Source: Ruegeria intermedia (GTDB lineage: Bacteria; Pseudomonadota; Alphaproteobacteria; Rhodobacterales; Rhodobacteraceae). Taken from it: DNA of 64,000 nt. The stretch lies in contig NZ_FQVK01000005.1 in assembly GCF_900129345.1 (NCBI RefSeq), forward strand, positions 110,580 to 174,579, read 5' to 3'. How positions within the stretch are numbered: position 1 is the first letter of the stretch; every line of letters begins with the position of its first letter. The notes below the pieces were generated by a model. That model was given only the letters and a program-made list of their open reading frames with translations. It was not told the DNA's origin and did no database searches. Positions 33,940-43,274 of this stretch are shown here, in pieces. A program made the translations under genes and the position numbers.

Positions 33940-34734
33940 ATGGAGCACGAAGCCATCCTTCGCCTGGGCGTTTTCCTGGGCCTGTTCATCATCTTTGCGA
34001 GTGCCGAGGCGCTCATGCCGCGCCGTCCGCGCCAATACGGGCGGCCGAAAAGGTGGGCCACCAACCTGTCGATCACGATCCTCAACACCATCGTTCTGCG
34101 GCTCATGGCTTTGGGCCTGCCGCTGCTGGCGGTCGGTGCGGCGCTGGATGCGGGGCAAAAGGGTTGGGGCCTGTTCAACCATCTGTCGTGGCCTGCATGG
34201 GCCGAGGTGGTGCTGTCCATCCTGATCCTCGACTTTGCCATCTGGGCGCAACATCTGGTCACGCACAAGGTGCCGATCCTGTGGCGCCTGCACCGGGTTC
34301 ACCACGCGGACCGAGACATGGACGTGACCACGGCGGTCCGGTTCCATCCGGTGGAAATCGCGCTGTCCATGCTGCTCAAGATCGGCCTTGTCTATCTGCT
34401 GGGACCCAGTGCGCTGGCCGTGGTGCTGTTCGAGATCCTTCTGAACGGCACGGCACTGTTCAACCACTCGAACCTGAAACTGCCTCTTGCTCTGGATGCG
34501 GTCTTGCGTAGGCTTCTGGTGACGCCCGACATGCACCGGGTGCATCATTCGTTGCTGAGGGAGGAACATGACAGCAACTACGGCTTTGCCCTGTCGATCT
34601 GGGACCGCCTGATGGGAACCTACGTGGCGCAGCCCGGAAAGGGGCATGACGGCATGACCATCGGTCTCGAATGGCAGGACGACCGCCCGACAAGACTGGG
34701 CTGGAGCCTGTCGCTGCCGTTTCGCAGGAAATGA
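33940..34734 (+). CDS. Sterol desaturase / fatty acid hydroxylase family protein (264 aa)
   Basis: Di-iron membrane oxygenase. The histidine clusters HLVTH (105-109), LHRVHHAD (117-124) and PDMHRVHHS near the C-terminus match the HxxxH, HxxHH, HxxHH layout. Hydrophobic helices lie at about 8-25, 45-70 and 90-105. The substrate, probably a lipid, is unknown. Starts at 33907 (GTG) or 33922 are also possible; none has a clear ribosome-binding site. The stop overlaps the ferredoxin-like gene as ATGA. Confidence 0.85.
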   Translation: MEHEAILRLGVFLGLFIIFASAEALMPRRPRQYGRPKRWATNLSITILNTIVLRLMALGLPLLAVGAALDAGQKGWGLFNHLSWPAWAEVVLSILILDFAIWAQHLVTHKVPILWRLHRVHHADRDMDVTTAVRFHPVEIALSMLLKIGLVYLLGPSALAVVLFEILLNGTALFNHSNLKLPLALDAVLRRLLVTPDMHRVHHSLLREEHDSNYGFALSIWDRLMGTYVAQPGKGHDGMTIGLEWQDDRPTRLGWSLSLPFRRK

Positions 34735-35396
34735 ACTATGCCGAGGTTGAAAAGGCGGCGCACGCGCACGGGCTGATCGTGATGGGCGCCCAGCATCCGA
34801 GGCTGAGCGGCGCCAAGGGTCTCGACGGCGGCACATTGATCCTGCTGGGCGCAGCCGGGGCATTCTGGCCTGCGCTCAAGGCCTCGCCCGAATGGCGCGA
34901 CGGCGGCTCTGACCCGGTCGATCGCTGGTCGACCCGCGTCATCGGCGCGATGGCAGAACGTTTCGGGGCGCAGGCGCATTTCCCATTCGGCGGCCCGCCC
35001 TACACGCCATTCATCGACTGGGCGCTGAAATCCGGCCGCGCCTTTCTCAGCCCGGTCGGTGCAATGGTGCATGATACGGTTGGCATGATGATCTCGTATC
35101 GGGGCGCGCTGCATTTCGCGGATGAATTCCCGATCCCCGAGGCGACAGCCCCCTCGCCCTGCCTGACCTGCCCTGCCCCTTGCGCCACCGCCTGCCCGGT
35201 GGGGGCGCTGAACGCCAAAACGTTCTATGACGTCGAGACCTGCCACGGCTATCTGGACACGGCCGAGGGTCAGTCCTGCATGACCGGGGGCTGCGCTGCC
35301 CGACTGGCCTGCCCCCACAGCGCAGGGGCCGGACGAGACCCCGAGCAATCGGCCCACCACATGAAGGCCTTTCACCCGCCATGCCCCGCACATTGA
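34731..35396 (+). CDS. 4Fe-4S ferredoxin-type protein (221 aa)
   Basis: C-terminal cluster-binding motif PCLTCPAPCATACPVGAL (C-x2-C-x3-C-x3-CP), with a further Cys in TCHGYL, SCMTGGCAARLACPHS. The N-terminal 130 residues (GLIVMGAQHPR, TLILLGAAGAFWPALKASPEW, FPFGGPPYTPF) resemble the N-terminal half of QueG-like reductases, but the corrinoid part is not evident. It is probably an electron carrier or short reductase, possibly for the preceding di-iron hydroxylase. It overlaps that gene by 4 nt and the phosphatase gene by 16 nt. Confidence 0.75.
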   Translation: MNYAEVEKAAHAHGLIVMGAQHPRLSGAKGLDGGTLILLGAAGAFWPALKASPEWRDGGSDPVDRWSTRVIGAMAERFGAQAHFPFGGPPYTPFIDWALKSGRAFLSPVGAMVHDTVGMMISYRGALHFADEFPIPEATAPSPCLTCPAPCATACPVGALNAKTFYDVETCHGYLDTAEGQSCMTGGCAARLACPHSAGAGRDPEQSAHHMKAFHPPCPAH

Positions 35397-35878
35397 TCCT
35401 GACCCGCCACGCCAAGTCCAGCTGGGACACCCCGGGCCTGAGCGACCACGCCCGTCCGTTGAACAAGCGCGGCCGAAAATCGGCGGCGGCCATCGGGGCC
35501 TGGCTGAAAGAACAGGGATGGCTGCCGGACGAGTTGCTCAGCTCCTCATCCGTTCGCACTCGCGAAACCTGGGAGCGGATGGGGCTCGAGGCGGAAAAAC
35601 TGACCTGTACCGACGACCTCTATCACGCCTCGCCTGATCGGATGTTCCGGCTGCTGTCCTCGGCAACCGGAGAAGCCGTGCTGATGCTGGGGCACAATCC
35701 GGGGATCGCCGGGTTTGCCGGCGCTATCGTGGAACAAGCGCCGTCGCACGGCAGGTTCTTCGACTACCCGACCGGCGCCACCACGGTGATCCGCTTTGAC
35801 ATCAACGATTGGCGGGATGTGAACTGGCACAGCGGCAAGGTGCTGGGCTTCGTCATCCCGCGCGAGTTGCCGGAATAG
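35381..35878 (+). CDS. SixA-like histidine phosphatase (165 aa)
   Basis: Branch-2-like member of the histidine phosphatase superfamily. The catalytic RHG variant is TRHAKSSWD (8-16), SSSSVRTRETW carries the second Arg, and LMLGHNPGIAGF has the second His. The size fits the SixA phosphohistidine phosphatases, which act on phosphorelay proteins. The target here is unknown. It overlaps the ferredoxin gene, and a strong terminator follows directly. Confidence 0.85.
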   Translation: MPRTLILTRHAKSSWDTPGLSDHARPLNKRGRKSAAAIGAWLKEQGWLPDELLSSSSVRTRETWERMGLEAEKLTCTDDLYHASPDRMFRLLSSATGEAVLMLGHNPGIAGFAGAIVEQAPSHGRFFDYPTGATTVIRFDINDWRDVNWHSGKVLGFVIPRELPE

Positions 35879-35879
35879 A

Positions 35880-35903
35880 AAAGGCGGGGAAAACCCCGCC
35901 TTT
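35880..35903. terminator. Bidirectional rho-independent terminator
   Basis: AAAGGCGGGG-AAAA-CCCCGCCTTT is a perfect 10-bp stem between the convergent phosphatase (ends 35878) and ABC ATPase (ends 35935) genes. A/T flanks on both sides allow it to serve both strands. Confidence 0.88.
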
Positions 35904-35934
35904 GCCGATTTTCTCAAGTCGCGGGCTGCCCCGC

Positions 35935-36726
35935 TCAGTGACCCAGGATCTGGCTGAGGAACAGCTTGGTGCGTTCGCTCTGCGGGTTGTTGAAGAACTC
36001 TTCGGGCTCGTTCTGTTCCACGATCTGGCCGGCATCCATGAAGATCACGCGGTTCGCCACCTGACGAGCAAAGCCCATCTCGTGCGTCACGCAGAGCATG
36101 GTCATGCCTTCCTCGGCCAGCTCGATCATGGTGTCGAGCACCTCTTTGATCATCTCGGGGTCAAGCGCCGAGGTCGGCTCGTCGAACAGCATGATCTTGG
36201 GCATCATGCACAGCGAACGCGCGATCGCCACACGCTGCTGCTGACCACCCGAAAGCTGGCCGGGATATTTGTTGGCCTGTTCCGGGATCTTGACCTTTTC
36301 CAGGAAATGCATCGCCCGTTCCTCGGCCTCTTTCCGGGGCGTCTTGCGCACCCAGATCGGGGCCAGCGTGCAGTTTTCCAGAACCGTCAGATGCGGGAAC
36401 AGGTTGAAGTGCTGGAACACCATCCCGACCTCGGAGCGGATCTTGTCGATGTTCTTGAGGTCGCTGGTCAGCTCGATCCCGTCCACGACGATCTTGCCGG
36501 CCTGATGTTCCTCCAGCGCGTTGATGCAGCGGATCAGGGTCGATTTGCCCGAACCCGACGGCCCCGCGATCACGATCCGCTCGCCCTGATTGACGGTCAG
36601 ATTGATGTCGCGCAGCACGTGGAAGGCCCCGTACCACTTGTTCATGTTGACGATTTCGATGGCGACCTCGTCGCTCACCGTCATTTTCGAACGGTCGATT
36701 TCGCGTTCTACAGCAAGTTGAGACAT
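35935..36726 (-). CDS. bztD: Polar amino-acid ABC transporter, ATP-binding subunit
   Basis: 263-aa ATPase of the general/glutamate-type amino-acid importer (AapP/BztD). Walker A is GPSGSGKST (55-63), the Q-loop is [13 protein letters not shown], the signature is LSGGQQQR (158-165), Walker B is [12 protein letters not shown] (178-189) and the H-loop is VTHEMGFA. The start at 36724-36726 has GGAGG upstream. It is the last gene of the leftward A-B-C-D transporter operon, 10 nt after the second permease. Confidence 0.92.
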   Translation of the reverse strand: MSQLAVEREIDRSKMTVSDEVAIEIVNMNKWYGAFHVLRDINLTVNQGERIVIAGPSGSGKSTLIRCINALEEHQAGKIVVDGIELTSDLKNIDKIRSEVGMVFQHFNLFPHLTVLENCTLAPIWVRKTPRKEAEERAMHFLEKVKIPEQANKYPGQLSGGQQQRVAIARSLCMMPKIMLFDEPTSALDPEMIKEVLDTMIELAEEGMTMLCVTHEMGFARQVANRVIFMDAGQIVEQNEPEEFFNNPQSERTKLFLSQILGH

Positions 36727-36736
36727 TGGGCCCTCC

Positions 36737-38044
36737 TTAACGATGGCCAGTGTGGAGCTTGCGCTCCAGATACATGGAATAGCGGGACATGCCGAAGCAG
36801 AAGGCAAAGAACAGCAGGGCGATGAAGCCGTACAGTTCCCAGACGATGCCGTTCCAGTTGGCGTCCGCGCGGATTGCGTTGGACAGGCCCAGAGGATCCA
36901 GAAGCCCGATGATCGAGACCAGAGTGGTGTCCTTGAACACCCCGATGAAGGTCGACACGATACCCGGGATCGAGATCTTGAGCGCCTGGGGCATGATGAT
37001 CAGCCGCTGCGACTGCCAGTAGTTCAGACCGAGTGAATCGGCGCCCTCGTACTGGCCACGCGGCAGGGCTGCCAGGCCGCCTCGGATCACCTCGGCCATG
37101 TAGGCCGACGCGAACAGCGTCACCATGATCAGCACCCGCAGGATGATGTCGAAATCCGTTCCCGGCGGCAGAAAGATGTTCAGCAGGGTCGAGGCTACGA
37201 ACAGCAGCGTGATCAGCGGAACCCCCCGGATGAACTCGATGAAGCCCACGCAGAGATACTTGACGATCATCAGGTCGGATTGACGGCCCAGCGCCAGAAC
37301 GATGCCCAGCGGCAGCGAACAGGCGATGGCGACGACGCCGATGGTGATCGACAGCATGAAGCCACCGAATTTCCGGCTTTCGACCGGCTCTATGCCGATG
37401 GCCGCGATGGTGTCCATCGCCCCGACGAAATACCCGGACAGGACCAGCCACCAGATCACGGCGGCCAAGGTGCCGGCGATGATCCCCACGAGGTTGCTCA
37501 TGGCCTTGTCGACCGCCGAATAGACCAGCCAACCGATCACGAAACCCAGCAACGCCGAAATCGGGCCCCAGATCGTTCCACCCCACAGAAGCCACGGGAA
37601 GATGAACGGGTACAGCGCCGAAAAGACCAGCAGTTTCGCCGGCACCTTGTCCGAGAACAGCACCGGTGCCAGGGCCACGCCCAGCAGGATGAAGGCCGCA
37701 ATCGGACGCCAATAGAGCTCGGCCGGGTAGAAGCCGAAGATCAGCTGGATCCAGCGTTCGTTGATCACGCCCCAGCAGGCTCCGGCATAGTGGCCTTCGC
37801 GGCCCAACCCTGCCAGGATTTCGCGGCATTCGGCCAGTGATCCGGCATCCCAGGTCGGCGACAGGATCCACGGCACCAGCGCCGCCAGGACCTTGTAGAC
37901 GAAGTACACCGACAACAGGGTCAACGCCGAGTTGAACCAGCCGTCGAACAGGTTGTGCCGCATCCAGCCGATGATCCCGACTTCGGAAGCGGGCGGCGCC
38001 TGCTCGGGGAGCATTTCGGTACGGACAAATCCGATATCAGACAT
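36737..38044 (-). CDS. bztC: Amino-acid ABC transporter permease (BztC/AapM type, 435 aa)
   Basis: Inner-membrane permease with about eight hydrophobic helices and the EAA loop [25 protein letters not shown]. It has the long N-terminal and central insertions typical of AapM/BztC, including a GlyTrpAla-rich domain (residues 100-220) absent from ordinary polar amino-acid permeases. It is separated from the first permease gene by one base and forms a heterodimer with it. Confidence 0.92.
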   Translation of the reverse strand: MSDIGFVRTEMLPEQAPPASEVGIIGWMRHNLFDGWFNSALTLLSVYFVYKVLAALVPWILSPTWDAGSLAECREILAGLGREGHYAGACWGVINERWIQLIFGFYPAELYWRPIAAFILLGVALAPVLFSDKVPAKLLVFSALYPFIFPWLLWGGTIWGPISALLGFVIGWLVYSAVDKAMSNLVGIIAGTLAAVIWWLVLSGYFVGAMDTIAAIGIEPVESRKFGGFMLSITIGVVAIACSLPLGIVLALGRQSDLMIVKYLCVGFIEFIRGVPLITLLFVASTLLNIFLPPGTDFDIILRVLIMVTLFASAYMAEVIRGGLAALPRGQYEGADSLGLNYWQSQRLIIMPQALKISIPGIVSTFIGVFKDTTLVSIIGLLDPLGLSNAIRADANWNGIVWELYGFIALLFFAFCFGMSRYSMYLERKLHTGHR

Positions 38045-38045
38045 C

Positions 38046-39314
38046 TCAACGCTCCTTAAGTTTCACGGATTCGTTGTACCAGTTCATGATCGCCGAAATC
38101 AGCAGCGAGATGGACAGGTACACCAGCATCAGCAGCAGAACGCATTCCAGTTCACGCCCGGTCTGGTTCATGGTGATGCCACCCAGCGTGCCGGTGATGT
38201 CCATGTAGCCCACGGCGATCGCCAGCGACGAGTTCTTGGTGAGGTTGAGATAGTTCGAGATCAGCGGCGGGATGATCACGCGCAGCGCCTGCGGCAGAAT
38301 CACCAGCCGCATGATCCGGCGCGGACGCAGCCCCAGCGCCGCCGCAGCCTCGGTCTGGCCCTTCGGAATGGCCAGAATGCCCGCTCGCACGATCTCGGCG
38401 ATGAAGGCCGCCGTATACAGCGACAGGGCCAGCCAAAGCGCGATCAGCGAATTGCGCAGATGCGTCCCGCCCTTGAAGTTGAAGCCCTTGAGTTCCGGGT
38501 AGCCCAGGTGGAAACCCAGCAGATACAGAAGGATCGCCATCGGCACGACGATCACCGCGGTGCGCTGCCACCAGGTGACAGGGCGGTCACCGGTCTGTTC
38601 CTGAATGCGGTCGGCCCGGCGTTTGATCCACCGGGAAACCCAGATACCGATGCCAAGCACGACAAGAATGGCCATCAGGTCGAGGCTGACATTGAACCGC
38701 AGACTCGAGTCTCCGAACAGGTGAATGTCACCCAGAGTGTTCGAGAACAGCGGCTCGGGAATGTAGACACCGCGATTGGTGATCGCGACCGTATCCCCCA
38801 ACATCATGCTGGCTTCGGGGTTTTCTCCCCTGAAGGCCCGCGGAGCCGGCAAGGTTTCGATCAGGATCGCCATGATGAACACGATCCACAGCAGAACCGG
38901 CACGTTGCGGAACATCTCGACATAGACCGTCATGATGCGCGCGACGATCCAGTTGTGCGACAGGCGCGCCACGCCGATCACGACGCCCAGAATGGTGGCC
39001 GTGACACACCCAAGCACCGCAACCACCAACGTGTTCAGCAGCCCGACAAAGGCCGCCCGCAGGTGCGTATCGCGCGAGGTGTAGTCGATCAGGCGCTGGT
39101 TGATGTCATAGCTGGCGGGTTCGGCAAAAAACCCGAACTCGACCGGTTTGCCCAGCGCAGCCAGGTTCTGCATCGTGTTGCTGATGATCCAGGCTGCCAG
39201 AAGCATGAAACCGATCAGGGCAATGACCTGGATGGTCGCAGACCGGTACCGCGTATCGTAAAGGAGCATGGACAGCCGGAACTGCTCCTTCGGCGGGTCA
39301 GTGAGAGTCGTCAT
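38046..39314 (-). CDS. bztB: Amino-acid ABC transporter permease (BztB/AapQ type, 422 aa)
   Basis: Second permease subunit. A transmembrane helix near 26-45 is followed by a large loop and the permease core with EIVRAGILAIPKGQTEAAAALGLRPRR (EAA loop) and NSSLAIAVGYMDITGT. The length and split architecture match BztB/AapQ. It lies 130 nt after the binding-protein gene, with a hairpin terminator in between that would lower its expression relative to the binding protein. Confidence 0.92.
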   Translation of the reverse strand: MTTLTDPPKEQFRLSMLLYDTRYRSATIQVIALIGFMLLAAWIISNTMQNLAALGKPVEFGFFAEPASYDINQRLIDYTSRDTHLRAAFVGLLNTLVVAVLGCVTATILGVVIGVARLSHNWIVARIMTVYVEMFRNVPVLLWIVFIMAILIETLPAPRAFRGENPEASMMLGDTVAITNRGVYIPEPLFSNTLGDIHLFGDSSLRFNVSLDLMAILVVLGIGIWVSRWIKRRADRIQEQTGDRPVTWWQRTAVIVVPMAILLYLLGFHLGYPELKGFNFKGGTHLRNSLIALWLALSLYTAAFIAEIVRAGILAIPKGQTEAAAALGLRPRRIMRLVILPQALRVIIPPLISNYLNLTKNSSLAIAVGYMDITGTLGGITMNQTGRELECVLLLMLVYLSISLLISAIMNWYNESVKLKER

Positions 39315-39405
39315 GACCTATGTATATCCCCGTGACATCCCGGTTCTTTTCTGGGCAGGGTTTTCCCCTGCTCCCCGTGACCGGGCCTGTTGTTTGTAAG
39401 GATGC

Positions 39406-39432
39406 AAAAAGGGCGCAGGTTGCCCTGCGCCC
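39406..39432 (-). terminator. Intra-operon terminator after the binding-protein gene
   Basis: On the minus strand GGGCGCAGG-GCAA-CCTGCGCCC is followed by TTTTT. It ends 12 bases past the binding-protein stop and probably lets most transcripts stop there, giving excess periplasmic protein over permeases. Confidence 0.82.
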
Positions 39433-39444
39433 CAAATGCGGGTT

Positions 39445-40461
39445 TTAGCGGAACGGCGGCGAGTACAGCAGGCCACCGTCGGTCCACTGGGCGTTCAGGC
39501 CGCGTGCCAGGCCGATCGGGGTGTCTTCACCGATGTTCTTGGCAAACACTTCACCATAGTTGCCGCCCGCCTTGATCGCGCGCAGCGCCCACTGGGCGTC
39601 CAGGCCCAGCATCTCGCCCAGGGTGCCTTCGCTCCCCAGAAGGCGGTTGATTTCCGGGTTCTCGGTGCCCTGGGCCATCTCGTCGATATTGGCCGAGGTG
39701 ATGCCCAGCTCTTCGGCCGAGATCAGCGCGTTCAGGGTCCAGCGAACCACGTCGCCCCACTCGTTGTCGCCGTGGCGGACCAGCGGGCCCAGCGGCTCTT
39801 TCGAGATGATTTCGGGCAGCAGAACGTGATCATTGGGGTTTTCGAACGTGGCGCGGGTCGCGGCCAGGCCCGATGCGTCGGTGGTGTACACGTCACAGGC
39901 ACCGGCCAGGTACTGCTGCTGCGCTTCGGCGTTGGTTTCGATCGGAACCGGCTCGTAGCTGATATTGTTCGAGCGGAAGAAGTCCGCCAGGTTCAGCTCG
40001 GTGGTGGTGCCGGTCTGGATGCAGACGGTTGCGCCGTCCAGTTCCTTGGCCGAGCTGACGCCCAGCGACTTGGGCACCATGAAGCCCTGACCGTCATAGT
40101 AGTTGATGCCGACGAATTCGAACTTCAGGTCGACGTCGCGGCTGAAGGTCCAGGTGGTGTTGCGCGCCAGCATGTCGACCTCGCCCGACGCCAGAGCGGT
40201 AAAGCGGGTCTTGCCGGTGGTGGGCACGAATTCGACGGCGTTCGCGTCGCCCAGAACGGCGGCGGCGACGGCGCGGCACACGGCCACGTCAAAGCCCTGC
40301 CATTCGCCGTTGGCGTCGGGGGCCGCAAAACCGACCAGACCGGTGGTCACACCGCAGTTCAGTTTGCCGCGCGCCTTGACGTCGTCCATGGTTCCCGCCG
40401 CGGCCGCGCCAGCAGCCAGACCGGCAATCGTCGCCGCGCCCAAGATTACGGATTTTTTCAT
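39445..40461 (-). CDS. bztA: Amino-acid ABC transporter, periplasmic binding protein
   Basis: 338-aa substrate-binding protein (AapJ/BztA) with signal peptide MKKSVILGAATIAGLAAGAAAAG. Family motifs are RGKLNCGVTTGLVGFAAPD, GEWQGFDVAVCRAVAAAV, LPTTGKTRFTAL-type text and YDGQGFMVPKSLGV. It binds acidic and other polar amino acids in characterised relatives. The start has GAAGAGG upstream; an 18-codon upstream extension is rejected because it would destroy the signal peptide. The 5' leader (40462-40600) holds a TTGACG box and a GCGCCC/GGGCGC hairpin. Confidence 0.93.
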   Translation of the reverse strand: MKKSVILGAATIAGLAAGAAAAGTMDDVKARGKLNCGVTTGLVGFAAPDANGEWQGFDVAVCRAVAAAVLGDANAVEFVPTTGKTRFTALASGEVDMLARNTTWTFSRDVDLKFEFVGINYYDGQGFMVPKSLGVSSAKELDGATVCIQTGTTTELNLADFFRSNNISYEPVPIETNAEAQQQYLAGACDVYTTDASGLAATRATFENPNDHVLLPEIISKEPLGPLVRHGDNEWGDVVRWTLNALISAEELGITSANIDEMAQGTENPEINRLLGSEGTLGEMLGLDAQWALRAIKAGGNYGEVFAKNIGEDTPIGLARGLNAQWTDGGLLYSPPFR

Positions 40462-40670
40462 TTTTACCTCTTCCTGATTTCCCGCCCCGATCCGGGACGG
40501 GCTTTTATCCGACACGCAAGGTAGCCGGACCGGTTACCCAAAAGGTGTCTCCCCTTTAGTGCGCCCGAGTTTGGGCGCATTCATAAACAAACGTCAAGGG
40601 CCGGATCATGGAAATCGATGAGATCACACGGGCGGGGCGGGCGTGTCTCTCAAATCAGGACCAAAAAGGC

Positions 40671-41378
40671 TCAGATCGATAGGTCGTGGAACTGTTTGGC
40701 GTGCAGGAAGGCGGCCCTTTTGATCTCGGCGGCCTGAACGGCTTCGTCGTCGTCGCCCCATTGCTCGGCCTGCCACGATTCATCCAGTCGCGAAATGCGC
40801 CATATCTCGTCCGGTTTACGCCAATTCCGGGCAGCGGCAAAACCCAGAATCAGCGACCCCGACAGGCTCACCAGATCGTGAAAGGCCGCCAGACGGAACG
40901 CGTCCAGCGCGTGTACCATGTCGCGCAGCCTGTTTACGGCTTCGGCAGGCTGCGGCTGATGCACCACGCCCGCAACCACCTGAAGGCGCGCGCCCAACGT
41001 TTCGGCAGCCCAGTCCAGCGCCGGGTCCCACTGTTCGGCCTGACGCCGGGCCAGTTCCCGCGGATGGGTTGCGCGATAGCACAGCAGGTCGGAATCGCCA
41101 TAGTCGGCCAACATGTCGGCGACCTCGGCATGCTGATGCGTCACCTTGTCGATCGCGGCATTGGCCGAGCGGGTAAAGGGCATGGTCGCGGGATCGATTT
41201 CTTTTTCCTGCGCATCCCATTCCCGCGCCACCGCTTCGGCCATGGCCCGGGTGGGCAGCACCAGAGCCGCCTTGGCCGGCGTCTTCACCCGGCGCCCGTC
41301 CAGTTCGACGGTATAGCCGCCGTCAGTCTCGACCACGGCGCTTGATGTCCAGAAGCGTTTCGGTTTCCAGTCACTCAT
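40671..41378 (-). CDS. ATP12-family F1-ATPase assembly chaperone (235 aa)
   Basis: Homologue of mitochondrial ATP12, which helps assemble the F1 alpha subunit. Visible motifs: RFWTSSAVVETDGGYTVELDGRRVKTPAKAALVLPT, EWDAQEKEIDPATMPFTR, DLLCYRATHP and WDPALDWA. It is typical of alphaproteobacteria. The start at 41376-41378 lies within the end of the HAD gene (8-nt overlap), so the two are coupled. No atp genes are nearby. Confidence 0.92.
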   Translation of the reverse strand: MSDWKPKRFWTSSAVVETDGGYTVELDGRRVKTPAKAALVLPTRAMAEAVAREWDAQEKEIDPATMPFTRSANAAIDKVTHQHAEVADMLADYGDSDLLCYRATHPRELARRQAEQWDPALDWAAETLGARLQVVAGVVHQPQPAEAVNRLRDMVHALDAFRLAAFHDLVSLSGSLILGFAAARNWRKPDEIWRISRLDESWQAEQWGDDDEAVQAAEIKRAAFLHAKQFHDLSI

Positions 41379-42054
41379 GCTCTTGTCCCCAGAATTCTGC
41401 CAGCGTGCCGGGCAGTTGGTCAAAGCTGTCGATCACCTTTCGCGCGGCCGCCAGACGGGCCCGGTCGTGATAGCCCCAGGCCACACCGATACCGTGAACG
41501 CGCGCCGCCTGCGCCATTTCCATGTCGAAACTCGTATCGCCGATCATCACCGCGTCGCCCGGTGCGACGCCGGTTTCGGACAGGGCCGTTGCGATCATCG
41601 AGGGATGCGGTTTCGACGGGTGATGGTCGGCCACCTGCCGGGTGACGAAAACCTGCTCAAGCCCGTGCACCTCAAGCAGCGCGTCCAGGCCGCGTTGCGA
41701 CTTGCCCGTGGCCACGCCCAACAGGATCTCGGGGGTGGCGTGCAGCCGGTCGATGACGTCGCGGGCACCGGGGAACAGGGGCGAGCCGGCGGCGCCCTGC
41801 TGAAGGCGCTGCGCGTGGTAGGCTTGCTTGTAGCCATCGACCAGCCGGGCCTGCATTCGCGGCGGCTGATCGGGCACGAGGCGCGCAATCGCCACCGGCA
41901 GGGAAAGGCCCACGATCGACAGGATCGCGGCGCGATCCGGCACCGGCAGCGACACCGCCTGGAAACTCGCGGTCATGGCCGACACGATGCTGGCCTGACT
42001 GTCCACCAGCGTCCCGTCCACATCGAACAGAACCAGTCGCAGCGGCGCGGTCAT
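41371..42054 (-). CDS. HAD-superfamily hydrolase (phosphoglycolate phosphatase-like, 227 aa)
   Basis: HAD phosphatase with motif I DVDGT (11-15), motif II in GVATGKSQRG, and motifs III/IV in KPHPSMI and VMIGDTSFDMEMA. A helical cap follows motif I. The substrate is uncertain; small phosphorylated metabolites such as phosphoglycolate are typical. It overlaps the RluA-family gene by 4 nt and ATP12 by 8 nt, forming an alphaproteobacterial three-gene run. Confidence 0.85.
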   Translation of the reverse strand: MTAPLRLVLFDVDGTLVDSQASIVSAMTASFQAVSLPVPDRAAILSIVGLSLPVAIARLVPDQPPRMQARLVDGYKQAYHAQRLQQGAAGSPLFPGARDVIDRLHATPEILLGVATGKSQRGLDALLEVHGLEQVFVTRQVADHHPSKPHPSMIATALSETGVAPGDAVMIGDTSFDMEMAQAARVHGIGVAWGYHDRARLAAARKVIDSFDQLPGTLAEFWGQEHE

Positions 42055-43094
42055 CGCAGCGCCTCGAACGGATCCTCGGCGGCCAGATCCTCGGTCCAGC
42101 CCAAGGTATCCCAGCTGTCCTTCATGTGCGGCGGCAGCGGGGCGTTGATCGTGATCTGCTTGCCGGTCACCGGATGTTTGAACGACGCGGTCCGGGCGTG
42201 CAGATGCAGCTTTTTGCTGATGACCCCGCCCAACTGTGCGCCCCAGCCGTCGCCCAGGTTTTCCTGACCCGAGCCGCCATATTTCCCATCGCCGATGATC
42301 GGGTGCCCGATGGCCGCCATATGCGCGCGCAGCTGATGGGTGCGGCCGGTGACGGGCTCCATCGCCACCCAGGATGCACGGCTGGCCACCCGATACAGCG
42401 TGGCATAGAGCGTGTGCGCCCGCTTGGCGCCCGGCGTGCTGTCGATCTCGTTCAGGTGGACGGCGATCATCTTTTCGCCCTCGCCCTGCTTGCCATGACC
42501 GGGGGCCTTGACCAGCCCGGTCTTGATCTCGCCCAGATACGGCGTCGGCACACCAGCCACCAGAGCCCAGTAGATCTTGCGCGTATTGCGGTGCCGGAAG
42601 GCCGCGGTCAGCCCCTTGGCCGCTTCGCGCGTGCGCGCCATCAGCAGCACGCCCGAGGTGTCCTTGTCGAGCCGGTGCACCAGCCGCGGGTTCTCGTCAT
42701 AGCCGAAGCGCAGCGCCTCGGATAGGCCGTCCACATGCCGGGCCTGACCGCTGCCGCCCTGAACGGGCAGGCCGTGGGGCTTGTTCAGGGCCAGCACGTG
42801 GTCATCCCGATAGATCACGCAGGACTGGATCATTTTCGCTTCGGCATCGGTCACGCGGGGGCGGGTCGGGGCCGGTTTGTGATCCGGGTCCGGCAGGGGC
42901 GGCACGCGCACCACCTGCCCCGCCTGCAGCCGGGTCGAGCCCTTGACCCGCCCCCCGTCCACGCGCAGCTCGCCCTTGCGGCACATCTTTTCGATCCGGC
43001 CCTGGCTGACATGCGGGAACAGGCGCCGCAACCAGCGGTCCAACCTCTGGTCGCCGTCGCCCGGCTCGACCGTGATCATCTGTACGCCGCTCAT
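42051..43094 (-). CDS. RluA-family 23S rRNA pseudouridine synthase (RluC-like, 347 aa)
   Basis: Converts selected uridines of 23S rRNA to pseudouridine. The N-terminal S4 RNA-binding domain (about 14-65, RLDRWLRRLFPHVSQGRIEKM) and the catalytic RLDKDTSG with D143 are clear, along with ALNKPHGLPVQGG and VTGRTHQLRAHMA. RluC is the most likely subtype from length and neighbour order; RluD cannot be excluded. Confidence 0.85.
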   Translation of the reverse strand: MSGVQMITVEPGDGDQRLDRWLRRLFPHVSQGRIEKMCRKGELRVDGGRVKGSTRLQAGQVVRVPPLPDPDHKPAPTRPRVTDAEAKMIQSCVIYRDDHVLALNKPHGLPVQGGSGQARHVDGLSEALRFGYDENPRLVHRLDKDTSGVLLMARTREAAKGLTAAFRHRNTRKIYWALVAGVPTPYLGEIKTGLVKAPGHGKQGEGEKMIAVHLNEIDSTPGAKRAHTLYATLYRVASRASWVAMEPVTGRTHQLRAHMAAIGHPIIGDGKYGGSGQENLGDGWGAQLGGVISKKLHLHARTASFKHPVTGKQITINAPLPPHMKDSWDTLGWTEDLAAEDPFEALR

Positions 43095-43274
43095 GCCAAT
43101 ACCCCTTGCGACCGGATGCTGCGCGCCCGGAAAATCGCCCGTGTCAGTGCCTCAGAAAACATCCGCGTCTGTCGCGCGCCGCAAGGCAAGAGTCAAGCAG
43201 GCTGACGGTTTTGCGGGCCCGGGGCGCGCGGATGTCGGTGAAATCCTCCGGCCGCATCGCGGAACCGGTCCGCG

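Noticed and set aside
32989..34863. A 624-codon open frame on the minus strand
   Set aside because: It is antisense to argB and the hydroxylase gene. Composition is unlike a real protein and no ribosome-binding site is seen.
37932..39335. A 467-codon plus-strand frame
   Set aside because: It is antisense to the transporter permease genes; Asp/Gln/His/Arg-rich shadow.
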